From the NCBI GenBank assembly GCA_964642165.1, contig CAZXOC010000057.1, positions 1 through 30,898 of the forward strand: a stretch of 30,898 nucleotides of DNA. Reading direction: 5' to 3'. This DNA comes from CAYRVX01 sp964642165. GTDB taxonomy: Bacteria > Planctomycetota > Phycisphaerae > SM23-33. Of the stretch, positions 7,860 through 15,105 are shown piece by piece. The translations under genes were made by a program, and so were the position numbers. The notes below the pieces were generated by a model that was given only the letters and a program-made list of their open reading frames with translations, had not been told where the DNA came from and ran no database searches. Position 1 is the first letter of the stretch, and each line of letters opens with the position of its first letter.

Positions 7860-8689
7860 GCCGGCGCGGACGGCACATTCGTTTCGGCTGGCTGGAGGCG
7901 GTGATGCTCCTGGCGGGCGCGGCCTTCGTCAGCCCGTGCGTGCTGGCGCTGCTGAACGCGTTCAAGACGAACCCCGAGATCCTCCGCGATCCGCTGGCGC
8001 TGCCCGAGCGGCTCCGCTGGGACAACTTTCAGTACATCTTCACGGGCATGAAGCTCGCCCGCCCCATGCTGAACAGCCTGCTGATGTGCGCCGGCGTGAT
8101 CCTGTGCCTGGTCACCATCGCCCCGATGGCCGCCTACTCGATCATGCGGCGGAGGATGGCCACGGCGAAGCTGCTGCGCGTGTTCTTCCTGATCGGCCTG
8201 ACCGTGCCCTTCCAGATCATCATGGTGCCGCTGCTGAAGCTGTTTCGCATGATGAACATCCAGTTCACCTACCTCGCCCTGCTGCTGCACTACGTCTCGT
8301 GGGGCCTGCCGCTGTGCATCTTCATCTACAGCGCGTTCATGGCGGCGATCCCCCGTGAGCTGGAGGAGGCGGCGGCCATCGACGGCTGCGGGCAGGTGAG
8401 CAGCTTCTGGCGGGTGGTGTTCCCCCTGCTGACCCCTTGCACGGTGACCGTGGTCATCTTCTGGGGCCTGTGGATCTGGAACGACTTCATGCAGGCCTTC
8501 ATCGTGATGGGGCCGACCCGGGGCCAACTGGTCTTCGTGCAGCTCTGGAAGTTCCTCAACGACCAGTACGTGCGGAACTGGAACCACATCTTCGCCGGCG
8601 TGGTGGTCCTGTCGCTGCCGGTAACCGTGCTCTACATCGCCATGCAGCGCCGGTTCGTCAAGGGCCTCACCGCCGGGGCGGTGAAGTAG
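7856..8689 (+). CDS. sugar ABC transporter permease, MalG/UgpE type
   Basis: A 277-residue second permease. The GTG start at 7856 overlaps the previous TGA (GTGA), and an AGGTGGAG ribosome site precedes it. The N-terminus is RRGRHIRFGW followed by a membrane span. ALLNAFKTNPEILRDPLALP and WDNFQYIF are classic MalG-family segments. The EAA loop is PRELEEAAAIDGCGQVSSFW. Hydrophobic segments account for six spans. No ATPase gene follows: the next gene is on the opposite strand, so an MsmK/UgpC-like ATPase elsewhere in the genome must power it. Its last 23 bp overlap the 3' end of the convergent glycosidase gene. Confidence 0.93.
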   Translation: MSRRGRHIRFGWLEAVMLLAGAAFVSPCVLALLNAFKTNPEILRDPLALPERLRWDNFQYIFTGMKLARPMLNSLLMCAGVILCLVTIAPMAAYSIMRRRMATAKLLRVFFLIGLTVPFQIIMVPLLKLFRMMNIQFTYLALLLHYVSWGLPLCIFIYSAFMAAIPRELEEAAAIDGCGQVSSFWRVVFPLLTPCTVTVVIFWGLWIWNDFMQAFIVMGPTRGQLVFVQLWKFLNDQYVRNWNHIFAGVVVLSLPVTVLYIAMQRRFVKGLTAGAVK

Positions 8690-11618
8690 CCCGGCGGGTC
8701 GCGGCAGGGACGGGCCTTGCAGGCGTACCGGCTGCGCCCTGTTCGATGACGAACCAGGTCATGGCCTCGGGCGCCACGCGGACGGGCAGCTCGATGCCGT
8801 AGTCGCGGTCGAGGGCATGCTCCTTCGCCGGGCCGCCCTCGTGGGAGACGCGTGCGGCCTTCGTGAGGCCCGTGTAGTAGAGGTTGACGCGGAGGGTCTT
8901 CTCCCGCGGCTCGGCGAGCGGGTTGAACACAACGAGCATGCCCTTGTGCTTGAGGCGTGGGTTGACGTGGAGCATCCAGTCGAGGTCGCGGCCGTCGGCG
9001 CGGCGGCCGTGGATGACGTCGGATTCGAGGATGCCGCGGTACGTCTTGAACCATTCGACCCAGCGCTTGACCATGGCCTTCGTGCGGTCGGTGTCGTAGA
9101 GCCGGGGGCCCCGGTAGCAGGCCTGGACGCCGCAGGCGAGGTTGCTCGTGATCATCCGCTCGTAGTGGTCGAGGTGCCGGTCGAGCGGTTCGATCGTCGC
9201 CGCCGCCCCGCCGCCGTGATACTGGGTCAGCGGCACGAACATCCAGCCCATGGACGGCGTCTTCTGCCACGTGCCGTCGTAGATGTTCTGGCGGGTGTGG
9301 ATCACCTGCTGGGCGCGCGGCAGGGACCAGTTGACCTCGCGATAGCCCATGCCGCTCTTCGTCGAGCCGCTCAGGTAGTAGAAGTCCGGCACATTGAGGT
9401 ACACGCCGTTCGCCCGGCACCACTTGTAGAAGTCGCTGATGACGCGCCATTGGGCCCAGCGGGAGTCTTCGCCGCCTTTCTGGAGGGGCGGACGGGGCGT
9501 GACGTCGAGGTCGCCGGGGTACGAGCCGTCGTGCTCGAGGAGGCGAAAGCCGGTCTTCTCGAAGAACTGGTAGAGCTTGCGGAAGTAGTCCTGGCCCCAC
9601 TTGCTCGTGAGGGCCGGGCAGTTGCCGAACGTGGGTCGCTGGCCCTTTGGCGACACGACGTCGTTGCCTCCGCCGACCCGCCGCGAGGCGAGGAGCGAGT
9701 AGCCGCCGATCTCGATGCCCTTGCGGCGGGCGTAGTCGGCGACGCCCTTCCACAGAGCGAGGTACCGGGGGCTGTCGTTCTCGATGTTGAAGCCGCTGCC
9801 GAACGAGAGGATGAGCATCTCGAAGCCGACCTCGGCGCACTGGTCGACGGCGCCGCGCACCGCCTCGGGCTTGGCCGTGCGCATGTGCATCATCAGCGGG
9901 TTCTCGGTCACCCAAGGGGCGATGGTGCGGTACATCCGCCGCAGCGCGAGCCCCCGACGCTCGCGGTCGGTCGAGTCGTGGACCAGCTCAAACGTGCGGA
10001 ACGACTCGAAGGTCTCCCCCGGCTCGACGTCCTGCGCCGGGCCGTGGGTCGGCTCGACGACGAGCAGGCAGGGCTGCTCCTTGCGGTAGTTGACCTGGGT
10101 GTGGAACTGCGGGTCGCCCCGCCAGTGGACGACGTGGCGATTGGCGTTGAGGGGCTGGAAGCCGCCGAAGGCGAAGTCGGTCTCGGCGTGCAGCGACGTC
10201 GGGCGCGGCAGGGGTACGCCGCCGCGGGTCTCGACCCAGTTGAACTCCTCCACCGCGGCCAGGGTCTCGCAGGTGAGCCGGTCGACGGTCACCTTCCGGT
10301 CGGTGGGGTTGTGGACGGTGATCCACTTGCTCAGGACCGGCACGCCGTCGTAGAGCTCGTAGTGGACCGACACGCGCACCTTCTTCGTCCGCTCGTGCTT
10401 CGCCTTCCGCTCGGCCAGCGCCTTCTCGTCGAGTGCGCCGCAGGCGGCGAAACCGAGCACCCGCAGGCGGACGAGGTCGCCCTTCTCGCCGCTGAAGTCG
10501 TCCCCGCCGCCCGACAGGCCCAGTTTGCCGATGCGCACGGCCAGCGGCTCGCCCAGGCCGGCGGCAGACAGCGTGTGCACCACCCGCCATGGGCCGTCGG
10601 CCGGCTTGGCCTCCAGGTGAAGCCGCGCCCCGTCGAGGCGCAGACGAAGCGTCCACGGCTTCGACGGATCCGGCTCCTCGCCGCCGAGGCGCAGGAACTC
10701 CCGCGACCCGATCACCGCCGCGAACGCCGGGGTCTGGCGACTGGCGTCGCCCCCCGGGCGGATGTGGAACTTCACCACGCGGCCCTTGAACACGACCGCG
10801 AGGCCGGGTCCCCAGCTCGCGCTGCGGTCCGTGCCCACGTCGATCGTCGCCTCGACCAGCCGCGTGCCCTTTGGAAGGGGGCGCTCGACGTACACCGCGG
10901 TGTTCGCCGGCGTGTGGATCTCGCCCACCTTCCCCTCGTTCTGGAAGGAGCTGCGGTCGTGGGCCTTCGAGGTGTGGACCTCCCAGGCGGGGTCGAGGGT
11001 CCGGAAGTCGTCGGCAAGGAGGCCCTTCCGCCCCTCGGTGCTGCCCCGCGGCACGGGCGCCACGGGCATCTCGTAGTCCATGCGAAGGGCGGCGCCTGAC
11101 GGCGGCCAGGCGGCATCGGACGCGTGGTGCCGCACGCGCTTCCAGGCGAACCGCTCCCTGGGCTTGCCGACCTCGAAGCCGACGAACTGGAACGCGGCGG
11201 GGTCGGCCTCGAGCTTGTCGAGCCACTCGGCCGGCAGATAGGCGTAGTTGGGCTGGCCTTTCAGCCCGCCGACCTCGTAGCGCACGCCGTCGAGAGTTAC
11301 GGAGGCCTCGGGCTTGACCCCGCGGAGGACTGCCTGGTCGGCCGTCAGGTTGTCCAGGCCCACCGTCGCGCCGTTGGGCGCCAGGCGGAAGGTCCGTCGC
11401 ACCAGGCCGTTGTCGAGCGCGATCTCGTCGGCGTGAGCCGTGCGGTACACGCCTGCCCGGAAGGGCTCTCCATCGAGGAGCCAGTCCTTCCGTGCAGCGC
11501 CATTTCGCTTGGGCAGGGGCGACAGCGACGCGGGGTCTCCCTGCGCGGCGCCGGCGACCGACACGGTCACGAGGCAAGCGGTCAGGCCGAAGGCGGCCAG
11601 TGCGAGATCACCGTACAT
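8667..11618 (-). CDS. large secreted glycosidase, alpha-galactosidase-like (GH36-type barrel), with internal LamG-like segment
   Basis: A 983-residue protein. The N-terminus (MYGDLALAAFGLTACLVTVS, then VAGAAQG) is an export signal without basic residues; it contains LTAC, so lipidation is possible. Residues about 45-190 and 390-560 look like the beta-rich N-terminal domain of GH36/melibiase-type enzymes. Between them (about 196-390) lies an LLADDFRTLDPAWEV segment with the look of a concanavalin/LamG-type module. The barrel spans about 573-870 with MMHMRTAKPEAVRGAVDQCA, MLILSFGSGF and LLEHDGSYPGD (about 693, a candidate catalytic acidic patch). A C-terminal beta domain follows (GMLVVFNPLAEP). 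GGAG lies 8 nt before the ATG. The sequence does not settle substrate or exact family. It has its own promoter (11665-11693). Confidence 0.72.
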   Translation of the reverse strand: MYGDLALAAFGLTACLVTVSVAGAAQGDPASLSPLPKRNGAARKDWLLDGEPFRAGVYRTAHADEIALDNGLVRRTFRLAPNGATVGLDNLTADQAVLRGVKPEASVTLDGVRYEVGGLKGQPNYAYLPAEWLDKLEADPAAFQFVGFEVGKPRERFAWKRVRHHASDAAWPPSGAALRMDYEMPVAPVPRGSTEGRKGLLADDFRTLDPAWEVHTSKAHDRSSFQNEGKVGEIHTPANTAVYVERPLPKGTRLVEATIDVGTDRSASWGPGLAVVFKGRVVKFHIRPGGDASRQTPAFAAVIGSREFLRLGGEEPDPSKPWTLRLRLDGARLHLEAKPADGPWRVVHTLSAAGLGEPLAVRIGKLGLSGGGDDFSGEKGDLVRLRVLGFAACGALDEKALAERKAKHERTKKVRVSVHYELYDGVPVLSKWITVHNPTDRKVTVDRLTCETLAAVEEFNWVETRGGVPLPRPTSLHAETDFAFGGFQPLNANRHVVHWRGDPQFHTQVNYRKEQPCLLVVEPTHGPAQDVEPGETFESFRTFELVHDSTDRERRGLALRRMYRTIAPWVTENPLMMHMRTAKPEAVRGAVDQCAEVGFEMLILSFGSGFNIENDSPRYLALWKGVADYARRKGIEIGGYSLLASRRVGGGNDVVSPKGQRPTFGNCPALTSKWGQDYFRKLYQFFEKTGFRLLEHDGSYPGDLDVTPRPPLQKGGEDSRWAQWRVISDFYKWCRANGVYLNVPDFYYLSGSTKSGMGYREVNWSLPRAQQVIHTRQNIYDGTWQKTPSMGWMFVPLTQYHGGGAAATIEPLDRHLDHYERMITSNLACGVQACYRGPRLYDTDRTKAMVKRWVEWFKTYRGILESDVIHGRRADGRDLDWMLHVNPRLKHKGMLVVFNPLAEPREKTLRVNLYYTGLTKAARVSHEGGPAKEHALDRDYGIELPVRVAPEAMTWFVIEQGAAGTPARPVPAATRRATSPPRR

Positions 11619-11995
11619 GCGACCCTCTCCACGGGATGCGTGGGAATCCTCTCACGGACGCCTCACCATAGTGACCCGATTCCGTGATGTCAAATCGCGA
11701 CACGTGGCGCTGTCCCGTCCTTCTCGAGAACGCCGTCCGGGCGGGAAACGACCCACGCCCGTTCAGGTCCGTACCTTCCCTGGCCGCCTTCTCGGCGCCG
11801 CGGCGGCGGACGACCTTGCCGATCGCCGCGGCTCGCCAAGGCCTCGTTGAGGCGGCGGAAATGGATGCCCGGACCGGCGTGCGGCCGGTACAATGACGGC
11901 CCCATGGCCTGGAGTCCACGGGTGACCCTTGCTGTGGCGGGGGGATGGATGGGCCGATGCGAACGGCAGCAGCTCCGCGGGAAAGGGACGTGAAC
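11619..11995. other. divergent intergenic region between glycosidase and sulfatase
   Basis: This 377-bp stretch separates two genes that point away from each other. It contains a strong promoter for the minus-strand glycosidase (11665-11693) and a weaker -10-like TACAAT (11889-11894) for the sulfatase with no good -35. I see no convincing gene or operator palindrome in the 190 bp between them. Confidence 0.5.
11665..11693 (-). promoter_or_regulatory. sigma70-like promoter of the large glycosidase gene
   Basis: On the minus strand TTGACA (11693-11688), a 17-bp spacer and TATGGT (11670-11665) form a near-consensus housekeeping promoter. Transcription from about 11658 would leave a leader of about 40 nt before the ATG at 11618. 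This is the best promoter match seen in the window. Confidence 0.7.
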
Positions 11996-13561
11996 ATGAA
12001 GTCACTCAGCCGGCGTGGTTTCCTCCGGGCGATGGGCATGGGTGCGGCGGCGGCGGCCCTGCCGAGGGGCGTTCTGGCCGCGGCGGCGGCGAGGAGGAGG
12101 AGGCCCAACATCGTCTTCCTCCTCGCCGACGACCTCGGCTACGGCGACGTCGGCTGCTACAACCCCGAGTCGAGGGTGCCCACGCCGAACCTGGACCGAC
12201 TGGCGCGGCAGGGCCTCCGCTTCACGGACGCGCACAGCCCGTCCACCGTGTGCACGCCGACCCGCTACAGCGTGCTGACCGGCCGGATGTGCTTCCGGAC
12301 CGGCATGCGCGGCGTCTTCACGGGCGCAGGCGGGCCCTGCCTGATCGAGAAAGGCCGCCTGACGCTCCCGCAGATGCTGCGCGACAACGGCTACGTCACG
12401 GCGTGCTTCGGGAAATGGCACGTCGGCATGACGTTCTTCGACCGGGAGGGCAAGGCGATCCACAAGGGCGGGCTGGCGGCCGTCAAGCGGATCGACTACT
12501 CCCGCGCCATTCCGGACGCCCCCATCCATCGCGGGTTCGACCACTTCTACGGGACCGCGTGCTGTCCCACGACGGACTGGCTGTACGCCTACATCGACGG
12601 CGACCGGATTCCCGTTCCGCCCACCCGCCAACTGGACCGCGGCCCGCTGCCCAAGCACCCCTACGCCGCGGACAACCGCCCCGGGATGATCGCGCCCGGC
12701 TACGACCTGGAAGAGGTCGACCTGGTCTTCCTCGAGAAGAGCAAACGCTTCCTCGAGCGCCACGTCAAGCAGCACCCCGACAAGCCGTTCTTCCTCTTTC
12801 ACTCCGCGCAGGCGGTCCACCTGCCGTCCTTCCCCGCCAGGCCGTTCCATGGCAAGACCAAGGCCGGTCCCCACGGCGACTTCATCTTCGAGATGGACCA
12901 CCTCGCCGGCGAGCTGATGAGGACGCTGGAGCGCCTGGGCGTCGCGGACAACACGCTGCTCATCTTCTCCAGCGACAACGGGCCGGAGACCCTCACGACG
13001 GTCCGCATGCGGACCGATCACCGCCACGACCCCGCTCGCCCGTGGCGGGGCATGAAGCGCGACAACTGGGAGGGCGGCCACCGCGTGCCGCTGATCGCTC
13101 GCTGGCCCGGCAAGATCAAGCCCGGCGGCACCACGGACCAGATGGTCAGCCTGACCGACGTCATGGCGACCTGTGCGGCGATCGCCGGGGCGAAGCTGCC
13201 CAACAACGCGGCCGAGGACAGCTACAACATGCTCCCCGTCCTGCTGGGCAAGCAGCCGGACAAGCCGGTCCGGCGGTACCTGCTCCAGCAGACCATCAAG
13301 CTGTCGCTCTCGATCCGGCGCGGGCCGTGGAAGTACCTCGACCACAAGGGTTCCGGCGGCAACAACTACCGCAGCGGACGGCTCCGGCCGTACGCCCTGC
13401 CCGACACCGCCCCGGAGGCACCGGCGCAGCTCTACAACCTGGCCAGCGATCCCGGCGAGACCCGGAACCTCTACTTCAAGCATCCGGAGATCGTCAAGGA
13501 GCTGAAGGACAAGCTGGAGGAGTACAAGGCGAGTGGCCGCAGCGCGCCGCGGAGGCCGTAG
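11996..13561 (+). CDS. Tat-exported sulfatase (type I, formylglycine-dependent)
   Basis: A 521-residue sulfatase that cleaves sulfate esters outside the cytoplasm. I start it at ATG 11996, so that the twin-arginine signal SRRGFLR (5-11) comes at once, followed by an alanine-rich span. Catalytic features are in place. PNIVFLLADDLGYGD holds the metal-binding Asp pair (45-46). CTPTRYSVLTGR holds Cys86 in the C-x-P-x-R signature that is converted to formylglycine. GKWHVG (139-144) and SDNG (326-329) are present, as is GMKRDNWEGGHRVP. The typical family length supports a complete gene. A formylglycine-generating enzyme is not in the window. The neighbourhood suggests a sulfated polysaccharide as substrate, but the subfamily and position specificity cannot be told. 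Confidence 0.95.
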   Translation: MKSLSRRGFLRAMGMGAAAAALPRGVLAAAAARRRRPNIVFLLADDLGYGDVGCYNPESRVPTPNLDRLARQGLRFTDAHSPSTVCTPTRYSVLTGRMCFRTGMRGVFTGAGGPCLIEKGRLTLPQMLRDNGYVTACFGKWHVGMTFFDREGKAIHKGGLAAVKRIDYSRAIPDAPIHRGFDHFYGTACCPTTDWLYAYIDGDRIPVPPTRQLDRGPLPKHPYAADNRPGMIAPGYDLEEVDLVFLEKSKRFLERHVKQHPDKPFFLFHSAQAVHLPSFPARPFHGKTKAGPHGDFIFEMDHLAGELMRTLERLGVADNTLLIFSSDNGPETLTTVRMRTDHRHDPARPWRGMKRDNWEGGHRVPLIARWPGKIKPGGTTDQMVSLTDVMATCAAIAGAKLPNNAAEDSYNMLPVLLGKQPDKPVRRYLLQQTIKLSLSIRRGPWKYLDHKGSGGNNYRSGRLRPYALPDTAPEAPAQLYNLASDPGETRNLYFKHPEIVKELKDKLEEYKASGRSAPRRP

Positions 13562-13593
13562 GCGCCGGCTCGTTCCCGGGGCAAGGAGGCCAG

Positions 13594-13615
13594 GCCGCGC
13601 CCGGCCGGGCGCGGC
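13594..13615. terminator. 22-bp perfect palindrome between convergent genes
   Basis: In the 60-bp gap between the sulfatase and oxidoreductase stop codons lies a perfect 22-bp palindrome made only of G and C. Transcribed from either side it gives a 9-bp GC stem on a GGCC loop. There is no T-run on either flank, so it would be an atypical, bidirectional terminator; a protein-binding palindrome is the alternative. Confidence 0.5.
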
Positions 13616-13621
13616 GGCGGA

Positions 13622-15028
13622 TCAGACCTCATCCGGAACGACGAACGGCTTGCGGTAGGGGGGCCGCGCCAACTGGTTTGCCCGGGCGGCGATCCCGGCA
13701 TCGCCGACGAACCGCTCGCTCCTGCCGTCCATCTCCAGCCAGGGACCGACGACGAACTTCGCCTTCGACCAGTCGACGCCGTTGACGGCAAGGTGCTCCC
13801 GACAGCGCGCGAGGGCCTCCGCGGCCTCGCTGCCTCGATCCACGATCGCCTCTCGAGCTTCCTCGGGCGAGTGCGGCGTGCCGAGCCGGTAGGAGATGTT
13901 CGCCATGTGAACGAGGGCCGTGGACAGGTGCCCTTCGAGCACGTCCGCCCGAAGGTCGCCGACCTTCCGACTGCGCACGGCGCGGATGAAGTTGAAGAGG
14001 TGGCCCTTGTGCGCCCCGAAGCCGCCCGTGTTGCCGGCCTTGCCGGTCGGGCTCGGGAGGCGCGATCTGCCTCGCTCGCACGTCATCTGCGTCGCGAGCG
14101 TCTTCGGGCCCTTCTTCGAGGGCAGGTTCCGCAGCTCGAAGACGACCATGGGGCCCGGCTCGTACTGGAACAGCGCCACCTGCGTGTTGGGTGTCTGCCC
14201 GTCGTCGCCGAACAGGAACCGCCCGCCGAGGCTCATCACGCGCCGCGGCAGCACGCCCTGGCCGAGCGCCAGGCGGCACGCGTCCAGGGGATAGACCCCG
14301 TTGTTGCCGAGCTCGCCCGTCCCCGTGGACCAGACCCAGTGCCAGTCGTAGTGCAGCCGCTTACGCCTCAGCGGCTCCAGGGGGGCCGGGCCCGTCCACA
14401 GGTCATAGTCCAACGACTTGGGCACGGGCTGCGGGCCGGTCACCTTCCCGATGCTCTGGCGCATCCGGTTCAGCGAGGTGTGCACCACCAGGATCTTGCC
14501 GCGGCCGGGCATCTCCAGCCGCATCTTGCCCGTCTTGTGGCCGTGCGACTGGTTGCCGAACTGGACGATCCGGTGGTGCCTCCTGGCCGCCTCGACCATC
14601 TTGCGGCCTTCCCACAGGTTGTGGCACAGGGGCTTCTCGACGTAGACGTCCTTGCCCGCCTGGCAGGCCCAGATGGTCACCAGCGCGTGCCAGTGATCGG
14701 GCGTCGCCGTCGTGATGGCGTCGACGTTCGGGTTCTCCAGGAGCTTGCGGACGTCGGTGTAGGCGTCCACCTTCTCGTTGCGGTCGGTGAAGCCCTTCAT
14801 CTCGCGGCGCAGCACGTCGCGGTCCGGGTCGCACAGGGCCACCACGCGCACGCCGGCCAGCTCGCGGAGCAGCTTGATGTGGTAGCGCCCCTGGCTGCGG
14901 AAGCCCACGACGCCCACGCGGATGTCGTCGTTGGCCCCGAGCGCGCGAGCCCACGGCGACAGCGTCGCCACGGCGCCCGCGGCCACGGATCCCTTCCTCA
15001 CGAAGCTCCGACGTGTGATGCGCTCCAT
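13622..15028 (-). CDS. Tat-exported Gfo/Idh/MocA family oxidoreductase
   Basis: A 468-residue NAD(P)-dependent dehydrogenase-like protein of the kind found in many copies in planctomycetes. The start at 15028 has GGAG 7 nt upstream and gives a Tat signal, ITRRSFVRKG, within the first 13 residues. The Rossmann part begins DIRVGVVGFRSQGRYH. VEKPLCHNLWEGR holds the EKP motif (131-133). NPNVDAITTATPDHWHA is the usual NAD-domain segment. At the substrate site the usual GVH..D pattern reads GVYPLD, so the family histidine appears to be Tyr. The stretch TCERGRSRLPSPTGKAGNTG seems shorter than in the relatives I know. The C-terminal LRADVLEGHLSTALVHMANI is typical. It lies 77 bp after the NRAMP-like gene on the same strand. 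Confidence 0.93.
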   Translation of the reverse strand: MERITRRSFVRKGSVAAGAVATLSPWARALGANDDIRVGVVGFRSQGRYHIKLLRELAGVRVVALCDPDRDVLRREMKGFTDRNEKVDAYTDVRKLLENPNVDAITTATPDHWHALVTIWACQAGKDVYVEKPLCHNLWEGRKMVEAARRHHRIVQFGNQSHGHKTGKMRLEMPGRGKILVVHTSLNRMRQSIGKVTGPQPVPKSLDYDLWTGPAPLEPLRRKRLHYDWHWVWSTGTGELGNNGVYPLDACRLALGQGVLPRRVMSLGGRFLFGDDGQTPNTQVALFQYEPGPMVVFELRNLPSKKGPKTLATQMTCERGRSRLPSPTGKAGNTGGFGAHKGHLFNFIRAVRSRKVGDLRADVLEGHLSTALVHMANISYRLGTPHSPEEAREAIVDRGSEAAEALARCREHLAVNGVDWSKAKFVVGPWLEMDGRSERFVGDAGIAARANQLARPPYRKPFVVPDEV

Positions 15029-15105
15029 GCCTGCTCTCCCTGTCTTCCGTTCGCACTTCGAGCCCGACCGCCCGCGCCGCCGGCGCCTCGCCGGACCCCG
15101 GCCGG

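Noticed and set aside
8817..11099. Plus-strand frame opposite the large glycosidase
   Set aside because: No motif or ribosome site; the minus frame has a signal peptide, barrel motifs and a near-consensus promoter.
11889..11894. Sulfatase promoter at TACAAT
   Set aside because: No acceptable -35 lies 16-18 bp upstream, so it is mentioned only as a weak element in the intergenic entry.
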